Of a stretch of 64,000 bases of DNA, positions 54,241 through 63,619 are shown in pieces. Origin of the DNA: Paracoccus denitrificans. GTDB taxonomy: Bacteria > Pseudomonadota > Alphaproteobacteria > Rhodobacterales > Rhodobacteraceae. Made by a program: the position numbers and the translations under genes. The notes below the pieces were generated by a model. The model saw only the letters and a list, made by a program, of their open reading frames with translations, ran no database searches and was not told where the DNA came from. Within the stretch, counting starts at the first letter, position 1, and each line of letters starts with the position of its first letter. The stretch spans positions 1 through 64,000 of the forward strand of contig NZ_FNEA01000025.1 in assembly GCF_900100045.1 (NCBI RefSeq), written 5' to 3'.

Positions 54241-55299
54241 ATGATGTTCGCCATGCTCTTGCCGGATCGTGCCCGTGTCCCCTTCGTCAGCGTCGAAAAC
54301 ATGGCGAGGCTGGTGCATTCCATCGGACTGCCGCTGGCACTCGAGGAACTGGCGGCCTGCATCGAGGCCGACTTCCTGCGCTGGGACGAGTTCGACAAGA
54401 CGCCGCGCCTCGCCTCCCATTCCGTGGACGGGGTGATCGAGCTGATGCCGATCTCGGACCGGCGGCACTATGCGTTCAAATATGTGAACGGACATCCCGT
54501 CAACCAGCGGCGGGGGCTGCAGACGGTGGTGGCCTTTGGCGTCCTGTCGGACGTGGCATCCGGCTATCCGTTGCTGATGGCCGAGATGACGCTGCTGACC
54601 GCACTTCGGACGGCGGCTATGTCTGCCGTGGCCACGCGCGCGCTGGCGCGCAAGGACGCACGGGTTCTGGCGCTGATCGGCAACGGCGCCCAGGCCGAGT
54701 TCCAGGCGATCGCCCTGCAGACGATCTGCGGCATCGAGCGGGTTCGGCTCTACGACATCGACCCTGCGGCAACCCGCAAGGCGGCAGGGAACCTGCGGGC
54801 CGCGGGGCTTTCGGTGACCGAATGCCGCACCGCCCACGACGCCATCGAGGGCGCCGACATCGTCACCACCTGCACTGCGGACAAGAAATACGCGACCATC
54901 CTGTCGGACAACATGATCGGCGCGGGGATACATGTGAACGCCATCGGCGGCGATTGCCCCGGCAAGACAGAGTTGCACCGCGACATCCTGCTGCGCTCGG
55001 ACGTTTTCGTGGAGTTTCCCGAACAGACCCGGATCGAGGGCGAAATCCAGCAGATGCCAGAGGACTTCCCGGTGACCGAGCTATGGCGGGTTCTGTCCGG
55101 CCGGCGTCCCGGTCGCGTATCCGATCAGCAGATCACGCTGTTCGACGGCGTCGGGTTTGCCATCGAGGATTTCAGCGCCTTGCGCTATGTATATGATCGC
55201 ATGCAGGGCACCGATTTCTTCGACCGGCTCGATCTGCTGGCCGATCCCGACGATCCCCGCGATCTCTATGGCATGTGGCGACGCTTTGGCACCGGATAA
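54241..55299 (+). CDS. ocd: Ornithine cyclodeaminase
   Basis: A 352-residue enzyme of the ornithine cyclodeaminase/mu-crystallin family that turns L-ornithine into proline and ammonia with bound NAD. Substrate-binding Lys lies in YAFKYVNGHPVN near residue 82, RTAAMSAVATRALA near 121 and the NAD motif LIGNGAQAEFQA near 147; the Asp in NAIGGDCPGKTEL near 239 is the proton acceptor. Full length is close to the Agrobacterium enzyme (about 354). It lies 122 nt downstream of the porin gene and could be part of the third unit. It points to arginine or ornithine as a product of the peptides. Confidence 0.9.
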   Translation: MMFAMLLPDRARVPFVSVENMARLVHSIGLPLALEELAACIEADFLRWDEFDKTPRLASHSVDGVIELMPISDRRHYAFKYVNGHPVNQRRGLQTVVAFGVLSDVASGYPLLMAEMTLLTALRTAAMSAVATRALARKDARVLALIGNGAQAEFQAIALQTICGIERVRLYDIDPAATRKAAGNLRAAGLSVTECRTAHDAIEGADIVTTCTADKKYATILSDNMIGAGIHVNAIGGDCPGKTELHRDILLRSDVFVEFPEQTRIEGEIQQMPEDFPVTELWRVLSGRRPGRVSDQQITLFDGVGFAIEDFSALRYVYDRMQGTDFFDRLDLLADPDDPRDLYGMWRRFGTG

Positions 55300-55740
55300 A
55301 ATCGGGCCGTGGCGGATGCCCGGGGGGCTGGCCACGCGTCCTTCCCGCCGGGCAGACGCTGCGCGGCAGAGGCCATCCACGTCGACCGCGAATGGTCGCG
55401 GATCATGAGGGAACGCCCCGAAACCGGCGAGGCTGCCGCGGGCGAGGCGTCCAAGTCCCAACGCCATCTCATCCGGCCCGGCCGAGAGGGGCTGGCGGCG
55501 GGTTTTCCCATCGACGCCGGTCGTGCGGCTGGCGGATGCCTGCCATCGGAGCTGGGCCATACCGTCAGCGCCGACAACCGCAGGCGGGTCTTTGCCTTTT
55601 GCCCGGACGAGGATCCGGCGGCTGTGCGATTGTCTTTATGTCTCGCCACAATCGCCGGTGTCCCGGTTCACCGCGCCGGGCGCGGATCGTGACACGGTGA
55701 TCGACCTGCGCGCGATCTTCCAGCAGCGATCACCCAACTG
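55300..55740. other. Region without a supported gene
   Basis: About 440 bases with several open frames of shadow-like composition and no recognisable protein. The last 50 bases are in frame with the aldolase fragment and read DLPAAITQLV, so some of this may be decayed upstream coding sequence. Confidence 0.35.
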
Positions 55741-56743
55741 GTGATGACCAATCGCATCTTCGCACGCGAGTCGATCATCGACAATCTCGGCCATGTCAGC
55801 CTTCACCATCCGCTGCATCCCGACCGCTATCTGCTGTCGCGTTCGCGCAGCCCCCAGAACGTGACCAGCGACGACATCATGGAGTTCACGCTTGACGGCG
55901 AGCAGGTCGGGGACGATCCGCGCACGCCCTATTCCGAGCGGCATATCCACGGCGCACTCTACGAGTTGCGCCCCGATCTGAATGCGGTGGTCCATCACCA
56001 TGCCCGGCCGGTGCTGCCGTTCACCATACTGGACATCCCGCTCAGGCCGGTGTTCCACATGGCGGCGGTGATCGGCAACCGGCGTCCGGTCTGGGAAAGT
56101 CAGCACGAATTCGGCGATACCAACATGCTGGTGGACAGCATGGACATGGGCCTGTCACTGGCGCGCAGCATGGGACAGGGCAATTCGGTGCTGATGCGCA
56201 TGATGAACGACGCCGAGCACCGGCTGCGCCACAAGCTGGAACATGCGCCCGACGGCGCCTGGTCCGCCTCGAGCGATCTCGAGCAGTCCGGCGTCGGCGA
56301 TCGCAGCGTGCACCGGATCGCCCTGACCATGACCAAGAAGGGTGGCCATCTGACCTTCGATTTCACCGGGACCGATCCGCAGGCGGGCGTGATCAACTGC
56401 ACCCATGCGGGGTCGCGCGGCGGGGTGATGGTGGCGCTGCTGCCCATTCTGGCCGGCGACATTCCGTGGGCCGCCGGCGGCATCCTGCGCCTCTTGCACG
56501 ATCACGCCCTTGGGCACATCGGTGCCGATGGCCATGGTGATCTCGACCTTGGGCATGGCGATGGCGCAGAACCAGGGCCTTGCCGGCGGGCATCCCGGCA
56601 ATACCGGGCATAATGTGGTCATGCGGAACGCCGGGCTGGACGAGCTGTTCTCCGCGGGACGGATGCCGGCTGATCTCGATGAACTGGGCGATTGCGCCGA
56701 GGTGATCCAGTGCATGGCCGGCGGGCTGCTGAACCCCGGGTAG
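55741..56743 (+). pseudogene. Chimeric remnant: class II aldolase joined to hydantoinase B (HyuB)
   Basis: The frame from GTG 55741 first reads the N-terminal half of a class II aldolase (NRIFARESIIDNLGHVSLHHP, then NAVVHHHARPVLPFTI with the metal histidines), up to about 56200. It then reads without a stop into a HyuB/acetone-carboxylase-like segment (DGAWSASSDLEQSG, HLTFDFTGTDPQAGVINCTHAGSRGG). After GGILR near 56490 the HyuB similarity moves to another frame (GLAGGHPGNTGHNVVMRNAGL) and ends near 56740. The aldolase lacks its third metal histidine and HyuB lacks both ends. It looks like a deletion fusing two former neighbours, followed by frameshift. Confidence 0.75.
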
Positions 56744-56791
56744 CCGGGACGTTTCGGGCGCGATCTCGACAGGCCATAAGCCTGTCGCCGC

Positions 56792-58300
56792 TCATGGAAC
56801 AAAGTCGCGGGATATGAACAGGCCCGGCAGTTTCGTGGCGCTGGACGCGGTCGAGAACAGGAAGGAAAAATCCGACGCCAGCGTTGCGCTGTTGGCGATG
56901 GTGGCGCCCTTGTGGCAGGCGGTGCAGGACGGCCCCAGACCGGGGGTGAATTGCTGCGCATAGGTCTCCATCGTCGTATTGGCGACCGGCACGCTGCCAT
57001 CCGTCTGGAAGGTGCCATAGACCAGCGGAACCTGGGCATTCGCGCCGGGTTCCGGTGACGGCGGGGTCGGTGCGCCGTCCCACAGCACGTTCACGAGCTG
57101 GTAGTACTGGAACACCGACTTGCCCCCCGTCCGGTCCGCAAGCAACTGCTGCACGTCGCGGTTGGTCTGCGCCACACCGGCCGGGATCGCGACTTCGCGC
57201 GTGACCTGGATGGGGAGGGAATAGTCGCAGACACCATTCACACAGTGCGGCATCTGGTTCGGCTTCGCATTCGAGGCCGGGTTGTTGAAACTGAAATCCA
57301 CTTCCGGCGCGGACGCGCCCGGAACATTGTCGATCTGCTCGAAGGTGGACCAGACGAAATCTGGCATGGAGGCGGTCTTGTGAATGATATGGAGACCGAC
57401 CAGCCCGACGACAGCCTTTTCGCAAGAGCCGTCGGGATACAGCAGATAGACCGTGGAGGTCAGATAGCGGCCATAAAGGTCATCCAGCCCGGTCAGGTTC
57501 CGCCAGGCGGCCTTCAGCTCGAAGGCGCCAAGCTCATCCTGGTTCTGAACGGCCGATCCCGGTGGCGTGCCTTTGGGCAGGGACAGGCCTTCGGGGGTGG
57601 CTCCGTCGGCATTGGTCGCCACTTTCAACTGGTTGGCCGCGTCATACAGGCCCTTCGCGACGATATAGTCGTATTCGGCCTTGCCGATCATCCGTTCGAA
57701 AAACACCAGCTTGCCCTTCTGATCGGTCAGCCAGCCACCCGTAGCCTCTTCGATTTCGTCCGATATGGATGACATCGTTCCGGTGTCGAGGTTGAAGCCG
57801 TGACGCGGGCTCACGGCGGATTTGGAGACCGCGTTCAGCATGCGGATCGACCCGGCCGAGGCTGCCAGCGAGGCGGAGCCGCAACTGGCGGGCGGCGGCG
57901 AGGTTTCTCCCCAGCCGGTCGGCATGGCCGCAAAGGGCTTGAATATCTCGGGCGCCGGCATGAAGCTTTGCCAGACCGTGGGTCGCTGCATCGGCTGTCC
58001 CGCCGGGCCGGGCAGGCCGAAATCGGCGATTGTCGCGCTGCGATCCGGCTCGCCGGCCATGGCGGGCGTTTGCGGCCATCCGGGATCGGCCGGCCAGTTC
58101 AGCGACAGGAACATCTGCCATCCATAGCAGTTCATTCCGTCCTGGGTATGGCCGAAGGGCGTGTCTCCGGTCAGGAAATCGGCCGAGGTCGGATCGGTGA
58201 TGAGCATGGCGCTGCAGGCGGTCTGGGCCTTGCCGCCGGATGCGGCAAAGGCAAGCATGACGCCTGCGACCAGTGCGATGAGGATCTGACCTGTGCGCAT
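56792..58300 (-). CDS. Secreted protein with one haem-c motif, partner of the tyrosinase cluster
   Basis: A 502-residue exported protein. The first 25 residues are a Sec signal peptide (cleavage near GGKA). Near the C-terminus a single CTACHKG motif (about residue 458) could bind haem c. The middle has a pattern of WQMFLSLNWP, ATGGWLTDQKGKLVFFERM and AAWRNLTG segments that I recognise only from uncharacterised proteins. It is the last gene of the leftward three-gene unit, 58 nt after the unknown 577-residue gene, with GGAG before ATG 58300. An electron-transfer role for the copper oxidase is a guess. Confidence 0.75.
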   Translation of the reverse strand: MRTGQILIALVAGVMLAFAASGGKAQTACSAMLITDPTSADFLTGDTPFGHTQDGMNCYGWQMFLSLNWPADPGWPQTPAMAGEPDRSATIADFGLPGPAGQPMQRPTVWQSFMPAPEIFKPFAAMPTGWGETSPPPASCGSASLAASAGSIRMLNAVSKSAVSPRHGFNLDTGTMSSISDEIEEATGGWLTDQKGKLVFFERMIGKAEYDYIVAKGLYDAANQLKVATNADGATPEGLSLPKGTPPGSAVQNQDELGAFELKAAWRNLTGLDDLYGRYLTSTVYLLYPDGSCEKAVVGLVGLHIIHKTASMPDFVWSTFEQIDNVPGASAPEVDFSFNNPASNAKPNQMPHCVNGVCDYSLPIQVTREVAIPAGVAQTNRDVQQLLADRTGGKSVFQYYQLVNVLWDGAPTPPSPEPGANAQVPLVYGTFQTDGSVPVANTTMETYAQQFTPGLGPSCTACHKGATIANSATLASDFSFLFSTASSATKLPGLFISRDFVP

Positions 58301-58358
58301 GGCGATACTCCTTTCAGGAAAAGCGCGGCGAATCCGCAATCGACCGGGGCGCCACGAC

Positions 58359-60092
58359 TTACCGAGACGAGATGACCGCAAGGCCCGCTTCCCAGGGGTG
58401 CTGCTCGGGCGTCGGCGCCGGCCCTTCGGACGGGTTCAACGCCCGAACCGAGACCGGACCGGGTTGCGCGTTCGCGCCAACGGCGATGTCCATGACATAA
58501 CCCTGCGTGCCGCCGCCATTGGTCTGCCCCGGCACTGCCGAGGCGTTTTTCAGGAACTGCTCGACCGTGACGGTGATATTCGGATCGGAGAATTCGACCC
58601 TTGCGGTTGCGGGCGTGGTGTTCTCATCCGCCCCCTGCACGATCAGGACAAAGCGGAACTTGCTTCCGGGCCGCAGAAGCGCCGGCAGATCCGAGGGTGA
58701 TTCACCATAGAACAGGCTCTCCGGCACCATCTGCACCGGCCAGGGTTGTGTGCCGTCGGTTCGGTCGGTCACGCAGGCGAATGCGGTCGTGTCCGGGGCG
58801 GCATTGTTCGGCGTGACCGCCAGCGCGACCTTCATCTGGTCCAGAATGACGCCGACATGCGAAATCGGCAGGCCGTAGATGGTGCAATCCTCGATCGAAT
58901 AGCCGGCGCTTTCGGGGATGGCAAAGACCGCGTGCAGGATCTGGTCGGACCCGTTCGGCCCGGTGCCCGCCGTCCCGCGCAGGATTTGCCAATAGCCTGA
59001 GACATCTTCGCCATTCGGACCGCTCCAACCCTGAAAGTTCTGCGGCTGCTGGATGTAGAGGCCGACCGGATCGGTCAGCGTCAGCCTGGCGGTCCGCGCG
59101 GCGACATTCGCGCCATAGCCGATATTGGGATCCGAGTTGCGGAAGTTCTGGCCGTATTGCGCGCAGCAGATCAGCGATTGCGGATTGCCATTGACCGAGG
59201 AGGGGCGCTGGATCGTCGCGGCGGCGGCAAGATAGATCTCTGCCGACAGCGTATTGGGCGGCGACGTCAGATGCATCGCTCCCCCGAACGAACCGGGCAC
59301 CCGTGCGGGGCCCCTGTTCCATTTGTTCGTCGGGTCATAGGCCGGATTGCCCGTTGTCGGATCAAGGACCGGATCGCCCTTCTTGCCCGTCGGCTGATCG
59401 TATTCATAGCGCAGGAACAGATCCTCCAGCTGCACCGCCGGGTCGATATAGCGCTGATAGATGCCCAGCACCGCCTTCGGGTTCTGCCGCCACATGGTCA
59501 GGTAATAGGCCGGATTCTCGCAGGTGAAGGCGATGGACTGCATTTTTCCCTGGGCATTGCGCAGGATCGACCATTCGCAATATTCGTCCTGCCAGCCGCG
59601 CGGCCCCGAGGGCGAGAAGTCGACATACTTGCCGTCCCAATCGATGGCCGGGCAGCGGTCGGCGGGGATCTTCAGCAATACCTGACCCGGTTCTGGATCG
59701 AACAGCACGAAACTCGTCCCGCCCTGGGTGATCCGGCCGCTATCGGCCAGTTCCTGCACCGCATCCTGGCTAAGCGGTGCCGTCAACTGCCCGCCCTTGA
59801 CGATGCCGGGATTGGTTAGGAACTGGATCAGCCGGTTCGGAAAGGGCGGCCAGCTGATGACGGCCGCCGTGGCCTCGCCCATCCCCTCGACCAGCGGATC
59901 ATAGTAGTTGTCGCGCGGTGTGTCGTTCAGGTTGGACCAGGGATTGCCGATGATCGACATCTGGGTCCAGCCGGCGATATTCGCGCTCCAGTCCGCCTCG
60001 AACGCGGCCAGATCGGCGGCTGGCAGGCCGAGAAGCTGGTAATCCTTCGGGCCCTGCTGTGCGGGGGTCGAAAATTCCGTGAATATGGTCAT
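58359..60092 (-). CDS. Uncharacterised 577-residue protein of the tyrosinase cluster
   Basis: A 577-residue soluble protein without signal peptide or membrane helix. Noticeable segments are CEWSILRNAQGKMQSIAFTCENPAYY near residue 185, GAMHLTSPPNTLSAEIYLAAAATI near 285, with a close cysteine pair in ICCAQY and a beta-rich C-terminal third. The even spread of Cys, Trp and His could reflect metal or cofactor binding, but no known motif fits. It lies between the copper oxidase (26 nt upstream) and the haem-c protein, with AGGAT before ATG 60092. Function unknown; conserved co-occurrence would be informative. Confidence 0.7.
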   Translation of the reverse strand: MTIFTEFSTPAQQGPKDYQLLGLPAADLAAFEADWSANIAGWTQMSIIGNPWSNLNDTPRDNYYDPLVEGMGEATAAVISWPPFPNRLIQFLTNPGIVKGGQLTAPLSQDAVQELADSGRITQGGTSFVLFDPEPGQVLLKIPADRCPAIDWDGKYVDFSPSGPRGWQDEYCEWSILRNAQGKMQSIAFTCENPAYYLTMWRQNPKAVLGIYQRYIDPAVQLEDLFLRYEYDQPTGKKGDPVLDPTTGNPAYDPTNKWNRGPARVPGSFGGAMHLTSPPNTLSAEIYLAAAATIQRPSSVNGNPQSLICCAQYGQNFRNSDPNIGYGANVAARTARLTLTDPVGLYIQQPQNFQGWSGPNGEDVSGYWQILRGTAGTGPNGSDQILHAVFAIPESAGYSIEDCTIYGLPISHVGVILDQMKVALAVTPNNAAPDTTAFACVTDRTDGTQPWPVQMVPESLFYGESPSDLPALLRPGSKFRFVLIVQGADENTTPATARVEFSDPNITVTVEQFLKNASAVPGQTNGGGTQGYVMDIAVGANAQPGPVSVRALNPSEGPAPTPEQHPWEAGLAVISSR

Positions 60093-60118
60093 TGTCCGAT
60101 CCTTTCGGTTGGGGGCCG

Positions 60119-61918
60119 TCAGTGGCAACAGGGTGACTGCGACGACCGCCTGACTGGTGCCGCGCGCAGGTCCCCCCAATGAAATTCAGGCTTGAAACCC
60201 GGCAATTCGCCATACTCGTCCTCACACAATTCAGCGCCTCCATGCAGGTTGGTGACCCGGATGCGCAGTCCGGGATCCTGCCCCGCAGATAGGCCCAGTG
60301 CCGCCGCTGCGCGCGAGGCGTCCAGCACCCGGCTGACGCCGTGCCGGATGCAACGGCCCTTGTCGTCCGCGATCCCCATGCCGATGCGGCTGAACCGTCC
60401 GACATAGGCGGCATTGTCGGCCCGCGCTTCGCCTGCCGTGCCGCCCAGGAACACGTCGATCGCATAGCTGTCATGGGTGCAGCGCACGCCGTCGAAGATC
60501 ACCCAGGCCCCCATGGCGGCATGGGCGGCGCCCATCGGGCGCCCGGCGCCGTTACCCGACCCCAGTAACGGGACGGCGCCGGACAGGTTGACCGGGGCGC
60601 GGCCCCGGAATTGCGGTGAAGCCGGAGGGCCGTAATCGTATCCCAGACGGCGGCTGTCCTGGGCCAGATCGCCTATCGTCGTGTAACGCCAAAGCTCTGG
60701 CGTCACCTCGTCGATTTGCGCCGCAGCCGGCCCGACAAAGGGCTGCAGCGCCACTCCGGCGGTGTATTGCGCCACCGGATGGGCCCGGATCCAGACCTCC
60801 AGCATCCGGTCGATATTGGCGTGGTAGCAGAGAAAGATCGGATCGAAGGCGGTATAGGCATTGTCGGCCATGTCCGGCCCGATCCAGCCATGATAATTGT
60901 CATGCGGCTGTTCATAGGCACCGTCGAAATTCTGGTCGCGATAGGGATAGAGATCGTCGGGCTGCGGCGGGTCGAAGGCCGGAATGTTGGCCCAGGGAAA
61001 GCCGGGCGAGCCCTGCGGCACGCTGAAGCTGTCGAATTGAAGCGCATCGACCACCTGCTGCTGGAAGATCTCGGTCATTGCGAACAGGGCCTGACGCTCG
61101 GCACGGTGATCGTCGCCGGTGGTATAGAACAGCGGGTTGCGCTGCACGTAACGGCAATCCGGCCCGGGCTGACTGTCCTTTGCGCAGAGTTTCGACTGTC
61201 CATCCTTCGCCGCGGCATAGCGCAGCGGGTTCGGCCGCCGTTCGCCGGTGCCGGGATGGATATAGGTCTGGTCCAGGAAACACCGCGGCAATCCGGCCGA
61301 GGGGCTGCCGTCCTTGCTGGCATCCTCGGCCATCCAGTCCCAATAGGGCACCGGGCAGCCCAGCATGGCCTCCAGATACAGAAGAAAACCGCGATGCCAG
61401 AACGCGAAGGCTTCCTGGTAATGCAGGCACCAATTGGTGTGGACATAGGCCCATTTCTGCCAGGGCGAGGAGGGTGAGGGGTCGGTCACCCGCATGATGT
61501 CGTCCAGACGGGCACGGAAATCGTCGATCTCGGCAGGACTCATCGACGCCAGATCGTGCCGCAGATAGGGTGGCGGATAGGGCGAGCTTGGCTTTGGCAG
61601 GCGCGTGGCATTGTCGAACGGATCCGCCGGTGTCCGGCGCCAGCCCTGATTGACCCAGAGGCGAAAGGTTTCCAGCGCGTCGAGGGGCCAGAACTGCCGC
61701 GCATCCGTGGTCAGCGGTATCGAGCGCGAGGCAAGGTGGTTGTAGATCGTCTCGGACCAGGTGCGGACCGACGCATAGTCGGCCAGATCGACGAAATACG
61801 CGGTCATGCAATTCCGCCAACGGTCGGCGATCCGTGCTCGATCCTCTGCCGGAAGCCAGTAGGGTGCCCCAAAGAGCGGCCGGATATCGTTGTCCCATGT
61901 CGGTTGCGCCACAATCAT
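60119..61918 (-). CDS. Tyrosinase/polyphenol-oxidase-type dicopper enzyme
   Basis: A 599-residue type 3 copper protein. CuA ligands are His160, His166 and His175 (the last in FAFWHRGFLLYLE), with Cys164 two residues before His166, where tyrosinases form a Cys-His thioether. CuB is shown by PHDNYHGW near residues 338-342 and FLCYHANIDRMLEVW near 362. A 140-residue N-terminal extension and a C-terminal beta domain with extra cysteines, ending CCH, flank the core. There is no signal peptide. It would oxidise phenols or act as an o-aminophenol-type oxidase. It opens the three-gene unit and faces an AsnC-type regulator. Confidence 0.88.
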   Translation of the reverse strand: MIVAQPTWDNDIRPLFGAPYWLPAEDRARIADRWRNCMTAYFVDLADYASVRTWSETIYNHLASRSIPLTTDARQFWPLDALETFRLWVNQGWRRTPADPFDNATRLPKPSSPYPPPYLRHDLASMSPAEIDDFRARLDDIMRVTDPSPSSPWQKWAYVHTNWCLHYQEAFAFWHRGFLLYLEAMLGCPVPYWDWMAEDASKDGSPSAGLPRCFLDQTYIHPGTGERRPNPLRYAAAKDGQSKLCAKDSQPGPDCRYVQRNPLFYTTGDDHRAERQALFAMTEIFQQQVVDALQFDSFSVPQGSPGFPWANIPAFDPPQPDDLYPYRDQNFDGAYEQPHDNYHGWIGPDMADNAYTAFDPIFLCYHANIDRMLEVWIRAHPVAQYTAGVALQPFVGPAAAQIDEVTPELWRYTTIGDLAQDSRRLGYDYGPPASPQFRGRAPVNLSGAVPLLGSGNGAGRPMGAAHAAMGAWVIFDGVRCTHDSYAIDVFLGGTAGEARADNAAYVGRFSRIGMGIADDKGRCIRHGVSRVLDASRAAAALGLSAGQDPGLRIRVTNLHGGAELCEDEYGELPGFKPEFHWGDLRAAPVRRSSQSPCCH

Positions 61919-62040
61919 CGATTGTCTTTCCCTAACGTCAGCATTTCCTTAAGATTGTAGCTGAGGCCGGTGAAAGCCCGTTTCAAAGTTTGAGCGTTTC
62001 CGAACTGATTTTTTCAGATTCCAGGCTTGGGGGATAAGTT

Positions 62041-62499
62041 TTGCGTGACGCCGACCTTTTGATTCTCAAGCTGCTTCAGGAAGATTGCTCTCTTTCGCTT
62101 GAAGCGATCAGCGCGCGCGTGAACATGTCGATCACAAGCTGTCATCGCCGGATCAAGGCGTTAGAGGCGCGGGGGGTGATCAAGGGCCGTCGCGTGACGC
62201 TGGATCCAGAGAAGCTGGGATTTCAGGTCACCGGCATTTTCCTGATCAAGCTTGGTCAGGATGTGTTTGACGTGGACCGCCGTCTGGCAAAGATACTTGA
62301 GCGCGAATCGGCGGTCGTCGCCAGCTATCTCGTCGCGGGAGAGTTCGATTTCGTTCTGATCGCGAAATTTCGGACAGCGGCCGAATACACCGACTATATC
62401 TACAGTTTCCTCGAAACCTACGCGGATATCCGCATTCAGAGCTATACGTCGCAGTTGGTCGTGCGGACTCTGCGAGAGACGGCGGCGCTGCCGCTGTGA
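62041..62499 (+). CDS. Lrp/AsnC-family regulator, divergent from the tyrosinase unit
   Basis: A 152-residue AsnC-type regulator with helix-turn-helix SLEAISARVNMSITSCHRRIKALEARGVI (about residues 19-47) and a C-terminal ligand domain. The start is TTG 62041 with GGGGGAT upstream; no ATG fits the family N-terminus. It diverges from the copper oxidase gene across 122 AT-richer bases and so probably controls that unit in response to an amino acid. If so, an aromatic amino acid such as tyrosine would be a natural signal, which is inference. Confidence 0.88.
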   Translation: MRDADLLILKLLQEDCSLSLEAISARVNMSITSCHRRIKALEARGVIKGRRVTLDPEKLGFQVTGIFLIKLGQDVFDVDRRLAKILERESAVVASYLVAGEFDFVLIAKFRTAAEYTDYIYSFLETYADIRIQSYTSQLVVRTLRETAALPL

Positions 62500-62716
62500 T
62501 GCGAGTTGGTTGCCATGGCATGTCTGAACCGAAATGCCGGAAAAAGCCTGCGGTCCGGTCCAAGGGGTTCGTTCCCGGCCCGGGCCAACCCTCAGCGGCA
62601 TTCAACAGCCTGGTGTCATGGTTCCACGCCGTAGATCCTCACGCTCGTAAGCGGTGTATTGGCAATGTTGGAGCACGGGGCATCGCTGCGGATCGCTGCC
62701 CCGTGCTGGAAAGCCG

Positions 62717-63376
62717 TCAGCCCTTCGCCGGATCATCGCTTGAAAGGATCGCGTCGGCGCCGCCGGTGCAGAAGTCGATCAGGTGGCGCGTCATGTTTTC
62801 GGTGTCGGTGGATTGTTCCTCGCCGCTTTCATGGGCGCCCAGGCGCGCGAAGCGGCTGCCCGAGACCAGCGTCATCACCAGCGCGCCGACCATGAACAGA
62901 TAAGCATCGGCGACGCTCTGGCGCGGCGCGTCTGGATAAAGCCGCGAGAGGGCGGCGATGAAACGCAGCGCGGTGGGGTCGTAATGCTGCGCCAGGATGC
63001 CACGCTCGGCCTCGCGCGGGTCCGAGGCCTCGAAGGCTGTCAGCAACGCGAAGGCCGCCCCTTGCCGGTTGCCGGAATAGCGCATGGCGACCGAGGGGCG
63101 CACGAAGGCCTCGGCCAGATCGCTGATGCCGAAGTCGGGATGCTCCATCGCCTTGTCCAGCGCATCGCTGCGGGCATCGGCCAGTTGGCTGGCCCGGCGC
63201 GCGAAAACCGCGCGATAAAGGCCCGCCTTGCCGCCGAAGTGGTAACTCAGCAGCGACAACTTCACGTCGGCTGCCGCCGCGAGTTCGCGCATCGATACGC
63301 CGTCTTCGCCGCCATGTTCGGCGAACAGGCGTTCGGCGGCGTCGAGGATGCGGTCGGGGGTCGGTTTCTCTGTCAT
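62717..63376 (-). CDS. TetR-family regulator
   Basis: A 219-residue TetR regulator with N-terminal helix-turn-helix RILDAAERLFAEHGGEDGVSMRELAAAADVKLSLLSYHFGGKAGLY and a C-terminal domain of the type seen in the CerR/C-terminal TetR_C group (GNRQGAAFALLTAFEASDP). The ATG 63376 starts the conserved region; a longer frame upstream would cover the operator-like repeat. It diverges from the cyclase-family gene and is its likely local regulator. Confidence 0.9.
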   Translation of the reverse strand: MTEKPTPDRILDAAERLFAEHGGEDGVSMRELAAAADVKLSLLSYHFGGKAGLYRAVFARRASQLADARSDALDKAMEHPDFGISDLAEAFVRPSVAMRYSGNRQGAAFALLTAFEASDPREAERGILAQHYDPTALRFIAALSRLYPDAPRQSVADAYLFMVGALVMTLVSGSRFARLGAHESGEEQSTDTENMTRHLIDFCTGGADAILSSDDPAKG

Positions 63377-63393
63377 GGCGGCGGATCTCAAAT

Positions 63394-63409
63394 TTGGACG
63401 AACGACCAA
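63394..63409. promoter_or_regulatory. Operator-like imperfect palindrome between tetR and cyclase genes
   Basis: TTGGACGAACGACCAA fits the symmetric pattern TTGGNCGNNCGNCCAA, 17 bases before the tetR start codon. It is the best operator candidate in this divergent region. Confidence 0.45.
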
Positions 63410-63619
63410 TCAAATTCTTTACGGATCGTCGATTCTTTGCTATCAGCAGCAGGGTCGGGCCAAAAGCCGCGATTTGCGCGCCGGTCCGGGCCGAGGGAGG
63501 AAAGAGCCTGCGGGCTCTGGTTCGAGGACATGCATATCTGCCGCCTTGACGGCACCGCGTCGCGGATCCATTCGCGGCGACCGGCCTGTCATGTCCTGCG
63601 ATTGAGGGAGGAAAAACGC

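Noticed and set aside
55309-55692. Open frame of 127 residues before the aldolase chimera as a gene
   Set aside because: No ribosome site, no recognisable motif, and similar open frames exist in the other phases.
63503-63518. AGAGCC-TGCG-GGCTCT hairpin before the cyclase gene as a riboswitch or attenuator
   Set aside because: The stem is only 6 bp, with no surrounding conserved structure or T-run.
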